A stretch of DNA of 64,000 nt from Streptomyces sp. DG1A-41 (GCF_037055355.1 NZ_CP146350.1:3371001-3435000), one strand, 5' to 3'; positions 33,420 to 44,386 are shown, numbered from the stretch's first letter. Numbers and translations: made by a program. Notes: generated from the sequence alone by a model not told the origin.

Positions 33420-33492
33420 GCGCCCGTACGCCAACGGCTGAGCGGCGATCTTTAGGTGGTCGTGTCTGTCGGTTCGAATCCGACCGGGCGTA
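33420..33492 (+). tRNA. tRNA with anticodon TAG (Leu by code), short variable arm
   Basis: The 73-base cloverleaf has acceptor GCGCCCG with CGGGCGT and discriminator A, but no encoded CCA (CTC follows). The D stem is CGC/GCG with A14 and GG. The anticodon stem is CGATC/GGTCG with loop TTTAGGT, giving anticodon TAG for Leu CUA. The T arm GTCGG-TTCGAAT-CCGAC is canonical. The variable loop is only five bases (TGTCT), whereas tRNA-Leu normally has a long variable arm. It may be a diverged or non-standard tRNA. A strong terminator follows. Confidence 0.7.
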
Positions 33493-33499
33493 CTCAGAG

Positions 33500-33540
33500 G
33501 ATCAGCCCCGCGCCTTCGAGTCGAAGGCGCGGGGCTGATC
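33500..33540. terminator. Terminator between tRNA and rdgB
   Basis: A perfect 20-base inverted repeat with one central base (outer part GATCAGCCCCGCGCC) lies eight bases beyond the tRNA and two bases before the rdgB stop. It can serve both strands. Confidence 0.9.
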
Positions 33541-33542
33541 AC

Positions 33543-34145
33543 TCAGCCAAGCAGTTCCCGCACCACCGGCACCAACGCCCGAAACGCCTTCCCCCGATGG
33601 CTGATCGCGTTCTTCTCCTGCGGAGTCAGCTCCGCGCAGGTCCGGGCCTGACCCTCCGGCTGGAGGATCGGGTCGTAGCCGAAGCCGCCCGAACCCACCG
33701 GCTCGTGGCGCAGTACGCCCCGTAGCCGGCCCTCGACCACCCGCTCCGTGCCGTCCGGCAGGGCCAGCGCCGCCGCGCAGGCGAAGTGGGCGCCGCGGTG
33801 TTCGTCGGCGATGTCCGAGAGCTGGGCGAGGAGCAGGTCGAGGTTGGCCTTGTCGTCGCCGTGGCGGCCGGACCAGCGGGCGGAGAAGATGCCGGGGGCG
33901 CCGTTCAGGACGTCGACACAGAGGCCGGAGTCGTCGGCGACGGCCGGGAGGCCCGTCGCCTGGGCGAGGGCGTGGGCCTTCAGCAGCGCGTTCTCCGCGA
34001 AGGTGACGCCCGTTTCCTTGACGTCGGGGATGTCCGGGTAGGCGTCGGCGCCGACGAGTTCGTGCGGCAGCCCGGCTTCGGCGAGGATCGCCCGGAGCTC
34101 GGTGATCTTTCCGGCGTTGCGGGTGGCGAGGATCAAGCGGGTCAT
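33543..34145 (-). CDS. rdgB: Non-canonical purine NTP pyrophosphatase RdgB/HAM1
   Basis: This 200-residue enzyme starts at the ATG at 34145. It hydrolyses ITP, dITP and XTP to keep them out of nucleic acids. HAM1 motifs are visible: LATRNAGKITELRAIL, FAENALLKA, ADDSGLCVDVLNGAPGIFSA and GFGYDPIL, and the SHRGKA end motif. Its position beside rph is conserved in actinobacteria. Confidence 0.97.
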   Translation of the reverse strand: MTRLILATRNAGKITELRAILAEAGLPHELVGADAYPDIPDVKETGVTFAENALLKAHALAQATGLPAVADDSGLCVDVLNGAPGIFSARWSGRHGDDKANLDLLLAQLSDIADEHRGAHFACAAALALPDGTERVVEGRLRGVLRHEPVGSGGFGYDPILQPEGQARTCAELTPQEKNAISHRGKAFRALVPVVRELLG

Positions 34146-34267
34146 GGCCCCAGTATTGCCGGGGAGCGCCCCGCAAGGGGCGCGGGGAACTGCGCGATCA
34201 GCCCCGACGAACCCGCACGCTGCCACCACCGCTACCCGGCAGACGAGAAGCCCAGCCCAGCGCGGCG

Positions 34268-34666
34268 TTACGGCGTGCAGACCTTGGTCAGTTCGCCGGC
34301 CGCGTCCGTGACCGGGCTGATGTCGGGCGTCTCGTCGCCGTTCTTGATCGCCGTACGGACGTTGCCGACGGCCTGGTTGAGGTCGTCGACTGCCTTGTTG
34401 ACGTCGGCGTTGTCGGTCTTGTCGCCGATCTTGTCCAGGTTCTTGTCGATGGAGTCGAGGGACTCGTCGAGCTGCGTCGGGTCGTTGGCCGCGTTGTCGA
34501 CGGCCTGCTGGAGTTCCGTGACGCTGTCGGCGATGGCGTCGGCGGTCTGGACGCAGTCCAGCGCCTTGTCGACGGCGGCGCAGCCGGTGGTGAGTCCGGC
34601 GGTCAGCGCGACGGCCGCCAGGGTGGCGGCGACGGCGGCGGTGCGGCGTCGGCGGCTCGCGGCCAT
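34268..34666 (-). CDS. Secreted lipoprotein, helical
   Basis: This 132-residue protein has an Arg-rich lipoprotein signal with the lipobox LTTGC at residues ~24-28. The mature part is a helical, Asp/Asn-rich segment (LDSIDKNLDKIGDKTDNADV). It ends in a Cys (KVCTP) which may pair with C38. It would be anchored outside the membrane. It is conserved between rdgB and rph in Streptomyces; the function is unknown. Confidence 0.8.
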   Translation of the reverse strand: MAASRRRRTAAVAATLAAVALTAGLTTGCAAVDKALDCVQTADAIADSVTELQQAVDNAANDPTQLDESLDSIDKNLDKIGDKTDNADVNKAVDDLNQAVGNVRTAIKNGDETPDISPVTDAAGELTKVCTP

Positions 34667-34808
34667 GGAACGGTCCCTCTCGTTCGGTCGGGCCGGGCGG
34701 CCCTATGGCTGGCCGGACGCACAGGGATGAGCCGTGCGCCCGTACTCCTTGAGACGCGAGCGTGCTCGGCGCGGTTGCCCGTGCCGAGCACCTGTCTTGG
34801 CGCGCCCT

Positions 34809-35546
34809 TTACTTTTCGAGGACGGCATCAAGCGCGGTGCGCTGGTGGGCGGCGAGTTCCGTGCAGCCGGCGACGGCGAGGTCGAGGAGGGCGTCGAGTT
34901 CCTCGCGGGCGAAGGGCTCGGCCTCGGCGGTGCCCTGGACCTCGACGAAGCGGCCGTCGCCGGTGCAGACGACGTTCATGTCGGTTTCGGCCTTGACGTC
35001 TTCCTCGTAGCAGAGGTCGAGGAGGGGGACGCCGCCGACGATGCCGACGGAGACGGCGCTGACGGTGCCGGTGAGGGGCTGGCGGCCGGCCCTGATGAGC
35101 TTCTTGCGCTGGGCCCAGGCGACGGCGTCCGCCAGCGCCACGTAGGCGCCGGTGATGGCCGCCGTGCGCGTGCCGCCGTCGGCCTGGAGGACGTCGCAGT
35201 CGAGGACGATGGTGTTCTCGCCGAGTGCCTTGTAGTCGATGACGGCGCGGAGCGAACGGCCGATGAGGCGGCTGATCTCGTGGGTGCGGCCGCCGATACG
35301 GCCCTTGACTGACTCGCGGTCGCCGCGGGTGTTGGTGGAGCGGGGCAGCATGGAGTACTCGGCGGTGACCCAGCCTTCTCCGCTGCCCTTGCGCCAGCGC
35401 GGGACGCCTTCGGTGACGGAGGCGGTGCAGAAGACCTTGGTGTCGCCGAAGGAGACGAGGACGGAGCCTTCGGCGTGCTTGCTCCAGCCGCGTTCGATGG
35501 TGATCGGGCGGAGTTGCTGGGGGGTGCGGCCGTCGATTCGAGACAT
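34809..35546 (-). CDS. rph: Ribonuclease PH
   Basis: This 245-residue phosphorolytic 3'-5' exoribonuclease trims tRNA 3' ends. Typical segments are [72 protein letters not shown] and [17 protein letters not shown]. Length and motifs are complete. The start at 35546 avoids a 20-residue upstream extension that lacks a ribosome site. Confidence 0.97.
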   Translation of the reverse strand: MSRIDGRTPQQLRPITIERGWSKHAEGSVLVSFGDTKVFCTASVTEGVPRWRKGSGEGWVTAEYSMLPRSTNTRGDRESVKGRIGGRTHEISRLIGRSLRAVIDYKALGENTIVLDCDVLQADGGTRTAAITGAYVALADAVAWAQRKKLIRAGRQPLTGTVSAVSVGIVGGVPLLDLCYEEDVKAETDMNVVCTGDGRFVEVQGTAEAEPFAREELDALLDLAVAGCTELAAHQRTALDAVLEK

Positions 35547-35658
35547 GCCAGTGAGCCTATCCGTACATGCGGAAGGGCCCCTCCCGCGGTGGGAAGGGGC
35601 CCTCACAGCGGATCTCGGGGGTCTGTCAGGGGGTGAAGCCCGGGACGGTCCCCGTGCT

Positions 35659-35892
35659 TCACATCATGTCTTCGATCTCCGCGGCGATGGGGTCGGCGTC
35701 GGTGCCGATGACGACCTGGATCGCGCTGCCCATCTTGACGACGCCGTGGGCGCCGGCGGCCTTCAGGGCGGTCTCGTCGACCTTGGCGGGGTCCACGACC
35801 TCGGTCCGCAGGCGGGTGATGCAGCCTTCGACCTCTTCGATGTTGTCGATGCCGCCGAGCCCGGCAACGATCTTCTCAGCCTTGGTGGCCAT
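35659..35892 (-). CDS. nagF: PTS EIIB component for N-acetylglucosamine
   Basis: This 77-residue stand-alone EIIB domain carries the phosphorylated Cys in [15 protein letters not shown], then [13 protein letters not shown] and [14 protein letters not shown]. It passes phosphate to sugar transported by separate EIIC proteins. In Streptomyces this split EIIB (NagF) works with NagE2. It is divergent from the nagE1 remnant and nagE2. A DasR box lies in the divergent region. Confidence 0.92.
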   Translation of the reverse strand: MATKAEKIVAGLGGIDNIEEVEGCITRLRTEVVDPAKVDETALKAAGAHGVVKMGSAIQVVIGTDADPIAAEIEDMM

Positions 35893-36014
35893 GTTCGTTC
35901 TCCCTGATCCGAACCGCTTTGTCGCAGTAACCCATAGGTGGTTCAACTCTGCGAGCGGTCATGTCGTGCGTGCCGAAGGATGGCCTCACACCAGTGTGCG
36001 ACCGCCCGTTCGAC

Positions 36015-36026
36015 TGGTCTACACCA
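36015..36026. promoter_or_regulatory. dre site (DasR box) between nagF and nagE1
   Basis: TGGTCTACACCA, flanked by C and C, fits the DasR-responsive element consensus of GlcNAc genes. It lies 123 bases before nagF and 30 bases before the GTG of the nagE1 remnant. DasR releases it on binding glucosamine-6-phosphate (established in Streptomyces). Confidence 0.85.
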
Positions 36027-36055
36027 CGATCCCGCCTTTCGACAAAGGGTCCGGA

Positions 36056-37151
36056 GTGAGTGCCGACAGCGCCGCCGGCGCCGAGGCCGCCGTACGTCCT
36101 GGGCTGCCGCTGCTGTTCTGTGTGGGCGTTGCGATCGGGACGGCGCGGAATCGGACGGTTCGACGGCGCCGGCGGCGGCGGTGGCGGGATTCCTCGTCTG
36201 CTTCACGGTGCTGCGGCAGTTCCCGGAGGACTGTCCCGAGGGGTCCGTGACGGTGCCGAACGTCGGGTGTCAGGTGACCGGCGGGTGCCGGATGGCGACC
36301 GCGTACGTTCCACAAACCCGGGGGGCGGGATCGTGACGGGGCTGCTGGCCGAGTTCTTCTGGGCCCGCTTCCACCGCACGCGGCTGGTGGACTGGCCGGG
36401 GTTCTCCAACGGCCGGCGGCCGGTGCCGATCATCATGGCGTTCGTGGCGATCGTGTTCGCGGCGCCGTGTCTGTGGGTGTGGCCGCCGATCGGTGAGGCG
36501 CTGGAGAGCTTCAGCAACTGGATGAGCGGTCCGGGCGCGTGGCGCGGGCGTCTTCGGGGTGGCGAACCGGGCGCTGCTGGTGATCGGGCTGCACCAGTTC
36601 CTGAACGTGCCCTCCAGTCCGGCTCGTACACCAAGCCGGACGGCACGGTGGTGCACGGCGTCATCACCGTGTTCCTGGCCGGGGATCCGGACGCCGGGCA
36701 GTTCACCACGGGCTTCTTCCCGATCAGGATGTTCGCGCTGCCGGCCGCGGCGCCGGCGATCACGCACTCTTCGAGGCCGAACCGGCGCAAGGAGGTCGGC
36801 GGTCTGATGCTGTCGGTGGCGCCGACGTCGTTCGGCACGGGCATCACCGAGCCGATCGCGTCCTCGTGCCTGTTCATCGCGCCCGTGCTGTGCGCGGTGC
36901 ACGCGCTGCTGACGGGGGTGTGGACGGCGGTGACGTGGGCGCTGGGCGTGAAGGACGGGTTCAGCTTCTCGGCGGGGCTGATCGGCTACGTCATCGACCG
37001 GAACCTGGCGAAGACCATGGCTGATCATTCCGATCGGTCTGGGCTTCGCGCTCCCCATTACGTGATCTTCCGGTTCGCGATCACGAAGTTCGGCCTGAAG
37101 ATTCCGGGGCGCGAGCCCGAGGAGGAAGTCGAGGACAGCGCCAAGGCATGA
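36056..37151 (+). pseudogene. nagE1: PTS EIIC for GlcNAc, decayed paralogue
   Basis: This is a broken sister of nagE2. From a GTG at 36056, ~16 residues lead straight to LPLLFCVGVAIG, skipping the ~60 residues of the first membrane helices. Homology then moves between frames: VAGFLVCFTVLRQF, then GLLAEFFWARFHRTRLVDWP, then VANRALLVIGLHQFLNVP, then GDPDAGQFTTGFFPIRMFAL to FAITKFGLKIPGREPEEE. At least four frame changes and a deletion are needed, more than sequence error would give. It cannot make a working EIIC. Confidence 0.85.
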
Positions 37152-37207
37152 TCGTCGGGGCGGGCGGAATTGGCGGGTTCCACTCGTTCGGCCTACCGTG
37201 CTACAAC

Positions 37208-37219
37208 TGGTCTACACCA
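37208..37219. promoter_or_regulatory. dre site (DasR box) upstream of nagE2
   Basis: TGGTCTACACCA within AACTGGTCTACACCACT, 107 bases before the nagE2 start. It is identical in core to the box at 36015. Confidence 0.88.
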
Positions 37220-37325
37220 CTCACCGGTGGAGGTCGCGCGGTGTTGACCGCGTTCCCCTTTTGAGACGCCGCCGTCCCCCGTCGAACTCTTCCCTGGGCG
37301 GCGCCGTGCCCCATGGAGGAAGTTC

Positions 37326-38588
<1,263 letters not shown>

Positions 38589-38602
38589 CCCGCACACGCT
38601 GA

Positions 38603-38633
38603 AGGCCCCGGAACCGCTTCGGTTCCGGGGCCT
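38603..38633. terminator. Terminator after nagE2
   Basis: AGGCCCCGGAACCG (38603-38616) and CGGTTCCGGGGCCT (38620-38633) form a 14-base stem with a CTT loop, 14 bases after the nagE2 stop and facing the convergent metallo-hydrolase gene. Confidence 0.9.
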
Positions 38634-38657
38634 CGTCGTGCTCGGCTTGCCCGACTC

Positions 38658-39410
38658 TCAGACCTCGTACGTCTGCCGCGGCGCCGCGAGGTCCACGGGA
38701 CCGTCGTAGACCGCGCGGGCGTCGGCCAGGTTGACCTGAGGGTCCGTCCACGGCGGGATGTGCGTGAGGACCAGACGCCGGGCACCTGCCCGGGCGGCCG
38801 TCTCGCCCGCCTCGCGGCCGTTGAGGTGCAGGTCGGGGATGTTCTCCTTGCCGTGCGTGAACGCCGCCTCGCACAGGAACAGGTCGGCGTCCCGGGCGAG
38901 TTCGTCCAGGGCTGGGCTCACACCGGTGTCGCCGGAGTACGTCAGGACCTTGCCGTCGTGTTCGACGCGGATGCCGTACGCCTCCACGGGGTGGGCCACC
39001 CGCTCGGTGTGCACCGTGAACGGGCCGATCTCGAAGGTGGACGGCTTGACCGTGTGGAAGTCGAAGACCTCGCTCATGGAGGAGGCGGAGGGGGTGTCCG
39101 CGTAGGCGGTGGTCAGCCGGTGTTCCGTGCCTTCCGGTCCGAAGACGGGGAGCGGATCGCAGCGGCCGCCGTCGTGGCGGTAGTAGCGCGCGACGAAGTA
39201 CGCGCACATGTCGATGCAGTGGTCGGCGTGCAGGTGGCTGAGGAAGATCGCGTCGAGGTCGTAGAGACCGCAGTGGCGCTGCAACTCGCCCAGGGCACCG
39301 TTGCCCATGTCGAGAAGCAGCCGGAAGCCGTCGGCCTCGACGAGGTAGCTCGAGCAGGCCGATTCCGCGGACGGGAACGACCCCGAGCAGCCGACGACGG
39401 TGAGCTTCAT
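38658..39410 (-). CDS. Metallo-beta-lactamase-fold hydrolase (RNase Z-like)
   Basis: This 250-residue protein starts at the ATG at 39410. MBL metal motifs are seen: FLSHLHADHCID (HxHxDH), later TYSGDTG (Asp) and LTHIPPW (final His). The opening MKLTVVGCSGSFPSAESACS is that of the RNase Z/phosphodiesterase-like branch. It lacks the longer RNase Z exosite, so it may act on small cyclic phosphates or RNA. Substrate unknown. It lies convergent to nagE2. Confidence 0.88.
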   Translation of the reverse strand: MKLTVVGCSGSFPSAESACSSYLVEADGFRLLLDMGNGALGELQRHCGLYDLDAIFLSHLHADHCIDMCAYFVARYYRHDGGRCDPLPVFGPEGTEHRLTTAYADTPSASSMSEVFDFHTVKPSTFEIGPFTVHTERVAHPVEAYGIRVEHDGKVLTYSGDTGVSPALDELARDADLFLCEAAFTHGKENIPDLHLNGREAGETAARAGARRLVLTHIPPWTDPQVNLADARAVYDGPVDLAAPRQTYEV

Positions 39411-39622
39411 GAAGCAGAAACCTCCGCTGGCGGGAATGACTGAGAGGGGCGTCGGGGGTCGTGCGGTGCGACGAGCGTAAGGCGCAAAACCTCCGGTCGC
39501 TCCTCCGCCAAGGGCTGTTGTGGGCGAACTCACCTGTGGTGTCACCGGTTCGGCTGGCAGGGCCGACTGTGATCCTGGCGAGGAAGGGCGCGTGGGAGGG
39601 ACGGCGCCGGTAACGTCTCAGT

Positions 39623-40065
39623 ATGGACACGTCCTGGTGGCTGGCGCTCGCCGCGGTGGTACTGCTCGCGCTCGTCGCCACGCTCGTCGACGGCTGGGGG
39701 CGGCGGTCGTCGGCGCGGCGGGGCCGGACGGCGGCTGAGGCCGCCACGGTGGCGGGGCTGCCGCAGCCGGCGGAGATCTGGTGGGCGGACGTTCCCTACG
39801 AGGACGAGGCCCGCACGAAGGACCGGCCCTGCCTGGTGCTGGCGGTGCGCGGGGAACGGGCGACCGTCGCGAAGATCACCACCCGCTTCCGGCACGAGCG
39901 GACCGGCGTGATCCCCCTTCCCCGGGCGCGGTCGGCGACACCCAGGGCCGCGCGAGCTTCCTGGAGACGGACGACCTGCGGGAGGTCCCGGTGTGGGGCT
40001 TCCGCCGACGGGTCGGCGTGGTGGACCCGGCACTGTGGGACCAGGTGCGATACCTGGCCGGCTGA
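39623..40065 (+). pseudogene. Membrane-anchored PemK/MazF-like protein, frameshifted
   Basis: An N-terminal membrane helix (WWLALAAVVLLALVATLVDG) precedes a PemK/MazF-like core: EIWWADVPYEDEARTKDRPC, then TRFRHERTGVIPLP. The match then jumps to another frame: GAVGDTQGRASFLETDDLRE, then VWGFRRRVGVVDPALWDQVR, ending at 40065. One missing base in the C-rich run near 39917-39926 explains it. If that base were restored, the ~147-residue protein would be complete, so a sequence error is possible. No antitoxin gene is adjacent. Confidence 0.75.
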
Positions 40066-40428
40066 GAGCCGCGCCTCAGAGCCGGAGGATCATGGCGCGA
40101 CGTCGGGAACATGCCGCCGGGCCGGCGCGACGGCCGGACACGACGGCCGCCCCGGCGCGCCGCAGCCCGGGCGGTGCTCCGGCCGTCGGCCGCCCGCCGT
40201 TCGCCGCGGCCGTGGGAGCAGCAGGTGCGACAGCAACGCGGCAGTGGTGACAGTGGCAGCGGGTGCGACACCAGCACGGCAGCGGTGCGCGGCCCGCACC
40301 CGGCGGGCCCACCCGGCCGCCGAGATGCGGCCCCGGAACCGGGCCGGGGATCAGGTCGCCTGGGTCCGGGGCGGGGCCGGGCTTCGCCGGGGCTGCGGGG
40401 CTGCAATGTGAAGGGGCCGGAAACGTAG
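40066..40428. other. Gene-free stretch
   Basis: This very GC-rich sequence between the PemK-like gene and the cysM terminator has only compositionally biased open frames (Arg/Pro/Ala). I recognise nothing in it. Confidence 0.45.
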
Positions 40429-40456
40429 AAGGGCCGGAGTCCTCACTCCAGCCCTT
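40429..40456 (-). terminator. Terminator after cysM
   Basis: AAGGGC-GGAGT pairs with ACTCC-GCCCTT around a CCTC loop with a single mismatch, 22 bases beyond the cysM stop on the minus strand; TTCTACG follows. Confidence 0.7.
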
Positions 40457-40477
40457 CCTGGGTGATCTGCCGTCGGG

Positions 40478-41434
<957 letters not shown>

Positions 41435-41713
41435 TCAGACCATGCCGCCGGCCACGGCCGGCAGGATCGTGACGTTGTCGCCGTCCGTCAGCTTGGTGTT
41501 GATGCCGTCGAGGAAGCGCACGTCCTCGTCGTTCAGGTAGACGTTGACGAAGCGGCGCAGCTGGTCGCCGTCGACGATGCGCGCCTGGATGCCGGCGTGC
41601 CGCGTCTCGAGGTCGGCGAACAGCTCGGCGAGGGTGTCACCGCTGCCCTCCACCGCCTTCTGACCGTCGGTGTACTGGCGGAGGATGGTCGGGATGCGGA
41701 CCTCGATGGCCAT
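41435..41713 (-). CDS. cysO: Sulfur-carrier protein CysO
   Basis: This 92-residue ubiquitin-like carrier (MoaD/ThiS family) has VNVYLNDEDVRFLDG and DGDNVTILPAVAGG motifs. The diglycine is not terminal: Met-Val follows it (G89-G90-M91-V92). A protease must therefore expose the GG before thiocarboxylation, and the JAMM protease gene at 42042 in the same group is the natural candidate. In mycobacteria CysO ends at GG (established), so the two extra residues are a real difference. Confidence 0.95.
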   Translation of the reverse strand: MAIEVRIPTILRQYTDGQKAVEGSGDTLAELFADLETRHAGIQARIVDGDQLRRFVNVYLNDEDVRFLDGINTKLTDGDNVTILPAVAGGMV

Positions 41714-41827
41714 GGCTCAGGGCTCCTGTCGGGAGTAGTCAGTCGGGCGCGCGGCAGCGCAAGAACAGCGGGGTGGTGCGTGTGTGCAGCGCCGCGGCTC
41801 ACGGCCGTACGGCGGCAGGGGTCGGCG

Positions 41828-41923
41828 TCAACAGATGGCGCTGGCGAGCCTGCACAGGTCGACGTGCAGCCGCGCAACGAGCAGCATGCCCGGCGTCTTG
41901 TCGCTCACGTCGTGGAAAACCAT
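41828..41923 (-). CDS. Leader peptide ending in Cys, upstream of cysO-cysM
   Basis: This 31-residue open frame (ATG at 41923, TGA at 41828) ends RLHVDLCRLASAIC. It matches a class of putative actinobacterial leader peptides in sulfur genes, with conserved LHVDLCR and a terminal Cys codon. It lies 114 bases before cysO in the untranslated leader. Cys-dependent stalling at the last codons could expose or hide the cysO start, an attenuation-like control (inference). A ribosome site before its ATG is weak. Confidence 0.75.
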   Translation of the reverse strand: MVFHDVSDKTPGMLLVARLHVDLCRLASAIC

Positions 41924-42041
41924 GCGCTCATCGTATCGATTCCCGGTCCGGGTTCTGGAATGTGATCCCACATCGCGGACGATTTCCGGCCGGAGAGTGA
42001 GACTGCCCTGTTCAGCACCGTTCGGACCGGTCCAGACCCGC

Positions 42042-42464
42042 TCAGTACGCCTCGACGATCCGGACCTCCTCCTCCGTGACCTCGCCCTCCACGATCCGGA
42101 AGGAGCGGAACTGGAACTCGCCGGCCCCGTCGGTGTCGGCCGTGGAGACGAGGACGTAGTGCGCGCCGGGCTCGTTCGCGTACGAGATGTCGGTGCGGGA
42201 GGGGTAGGCCTCGGTCGCCGTGTGGGAGTGGTAGATCACCACCGGCTCCTCGTCACGGTCGTCCATCTCGCGGTAGAGCTTGAGCAGGTCGCCGGAGTCG
42301 AACTCGTAGAACGTGGGCGACATGGCCGCGTTGAGCATCGGGATGAAGCGCTCGGGGCGGTCCGAGCCCGCCGGACCCGCCACGACGCCGCACGCCTCGT
42401 CGGGGTGGTCCTTGCGCGCGTGGGCGACGATCTGGTCGACGAGGGCCTGGGTGATGGTCAGCAT
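42042..42464 (-). CDS. mec: Mec+-type JAMM metalloprotease
   Basis: This 140-residue zinc protease has the complete JAMM motif: E23 in DEACGVV, H79 and H81 in YHSHTATEAYPSRTD with S89 and D92. In mycobacteria Mec removes cysteine from the CysO-Cys adduct (established). Here it may also trim the CysO tail. It is first in the mec - leader - cysO - cysM series. Confidence 0.93.
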   Translation of the reverse strand: MLTITQALVDQIVAHARKDHPDEACGVVAGPAGSDRPERFIPMLNAAMSPTFYEFDSGDLLKLYREMDDRDEEPVVIYHSHTATEAYPSRTDISYANEPGAHYVLVSTADTDGAGEFQFRSFRIVEGEVTEEEVRIVEAY

Positions 42465-42484
42465 GCTCGTCAGGATAAGCAGAA

Positions 42485-42521
42485 GGGCCGTTCCGTACCG
42501 ATGGCTGGTACGGAACGGCCC
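42485..42521. terminator. Hairpin upstream of mec / after permease region
   Basis: A perfect 15-base stem (GGGCCGTTCCGTACC at 42485-42499 with 42507-42521) has a 7-base loop. It lies between the mec start and the permease stop on the same strand, so it ends the permease transcript. A CCCCCCCCC run follows at 42551-42559. Confidence 0.8.
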
Positions 42522-42620
42522 ACATGCCGGACGCCCTGAGCGGCAGCCGCGGGGGGGGGTGCCACGAGTACTCCCTGCGGCTGGACGTCCTGGCTGGTTC
42601 GTCAGCCGGCCTTCTCGAAC

Positions 42621-44045
42621 TCAGCCGACCTTCTCGAACTCCGGGTCGCGGCGCTCGGCGATCTGCGGGTTGCGGCTCTTGAGGACCGCCCAGCCGATGG
42701 CCAGGGCGACGGCCCAGGCGGCCGCGACGTAGAGGCAGATCCGCGCGTCCTTGTCGTACGCGATCATGCAGGTCACGCCGACGAGGAAGAGGAGCGCGAC
42801 CCAGCTGAACAGCGCCCCGCCGGGGGCGGGGAAGGACGAGGCGCGCAGCCGGCCCGCGTCGACCGCGGCGCGGTAGCGGATGTGGCTGACGAGGATCATC
42901 ATCCAGGTCCAGATGCCGGCCGCGGTGGCGACGGAGGTGACGTAGAGGAACGCCTTCTCCGGGACCACGTAGTTCAGGACGACGCCGATGCCCATGAGCG
43001 CAACGGAGACCGTGATGCCGACGGCGGGGGTCTTGCGGGCGTTGAGCTTGCCGAACGCCTGCGGCGCCTCGCTGTTGGCGGCCAGGTCGCGCAGCATCCG
43101 GCCGGTGGAGTACATGCCCGAGTTGCAGGACGACAGGGCCGCGGTGAGCACCACGAAGTTGACGATGCCCGCGGCGAGCGGGATGCCGATCTCGCCGAAG
43201 GCGTGGACGAACGGGCTCTCGCCGGCGGAGAACTCGGTCCACTTGACGACGGAGAGGATCACCAGCAGCGCGCCGACGTAGAAGACGATGATGCGCCAGG
43301 GCAGGGTGTTGATGGCCTTGGGCAGGGTCTTCTCGGGGTTCTCGGACTCGCCCGCGGTGACGCCGACGAGCTCGACGGCGAGGTAGGCGAACATGACGCC
43401 CTGGAGCGTCATCAGGCTGGAGCCGATGCCGTTCGGGAAGAAGCCGTCGTGCGACCAGAGGTTGGAGACGGTGGCGGTGTCACCGGCGTCGGAGAAGCCG
43501 AGGGTGAGCACGCCGAGGCCGATGACGATCATGCCGATGATGGCCGTGACCTTGATCATCGAGAACCAGAACTCGACCTCGCCGAAGATCTTGACGGAGA
43601 TCAGGTTGACGCCGAAGAGCACCACCAGGAAGACCAGGGCACTGACCCACTGCGGGATCTCGGGGAACCAGAAGTGGATGTAGATCGCGGCGGCCGTGAG
43701 CTCGGCCATGCCGGTGACCACCCACATGAGCCAGTACGTCCAGCCCGTGACGAACCCGAAGAACGGGCCGAGGAACTCGCGGGCGTACTCGGCGAAGGAG
43801 CCGGAGACGGGCCGGTAGAGGAGCAGCTCGCCCAGCGCCCGCATGATGAAGAAGATCACGACGCCCGCCAGGGCGTACATGAGGATGATGCTGGGCCCCG
43901 CCTTGGCGATGTTCGCTCCGGCACCCATGAACAGACCGACGCCGATGGCGCCGCCGATCGCGATCATCTGGACCTGGCGACTGCCCAGTCCGCGCTCGTA
44001 CCCCTCCTCGGGGACGTTTTCCGTGTCGACCTGCGCAGAGGTCAT
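42621..44045 (-). CDS. Amino acid permease, APC superfamily
   Basis: This 474-residue transporter starts most likely at the ATG at 44045; an ATG 21 bases upstream is possible. It has twelve membrane segments and AAT-family motifs: GLGSRQVQMIAIGGAIGVGL in helix 1 and PVSGSFAEYAREFLGPFFGF in helices 3-4. EVEFWFSMIKVTAIIGMIV and GVTAGESENPEKTLPKAINT are further matches. It imports an amino acid, probably a neutral or basic one. The cytoplasmic tail is charged. Separate from the cysteine operon by a terminator. Confidence 0.92.
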   Translation of the reverse strand: MTSAQVDTENVPEEGYERGLGSRQVQMIAIGGAIGVGLFMGAGANIAKAGPSIILMYALAGVVIFFIMRALGELLLYRPVSGSFAEYAREFLGPFFGFVTGWTYWLMWVVTGMAELTAAAIYIHFWFPEIPQWVSALVFLVVLFGVNLISVKIFGEVEFWFSMIKVTAIIGMIVIGLGVLTLGFSDAGDTATVSNLWSHDGFFPNGIGSSLMTLQGVMFAYLAVELVGVTAGESENPEKTLPKAINTLPWRIIVFYVGALLVILSVVKWTEFSAGESPFVHAFGEIGIPLAAGIVNFVVLTAALSSCNSGMYSTGRMLRDLAANSEAPQAFGKLNARKTPAVGITVSVALMGIGVVLNYVVPEKAFLYVTSVATAAGIWTWMMILVSHIRYRAAVDAGRLRASSFPAPGGALFSWVALLFLVGVTCMIAYDKDARICLYVAAAWAVALAIGWAVLKSRNPQIAERRDPEFEKVG

Positions 44046-44386
44046 CTGTGGTGCGCCTTTCTCCATGCCGACCCGGACCTTCGTCGGCCTCGGATCGGGT
44101 CTCGATCCCCCCGGATTGCTGGAGCGGTGCCTGGCCGGCGGTTGCCGGCTCGGTGGCGCACCCGGCCGGACATTCGGGTGGTGCCGGCCGGGCGATCGTG
44201 AAGATTTATCACGGCGGCAGCACTGATCACACGGGCGTCTTGTGACACACCACACAGGGAAAACCGGACAAAGCGCAGCCGAAGTCGGCATAGGAGGCGG
44301 GTACGGTGACGCGATCGTTATCCGGATTTGAGCGTCCGCTGAGCGAACACCGATCGGTCACCCGGCGGTCACAGAACCTGCACGGG
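44046..44386. other. Intergenic region
   Basis: These 341 bases lie between the permease start and the end of the DUF2017 gene, all on the minus strand. It must hold the permease promoter; the A/T-rich patch around 44195-44215 is the likely place. I see no gene. Confidence 0.4.
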
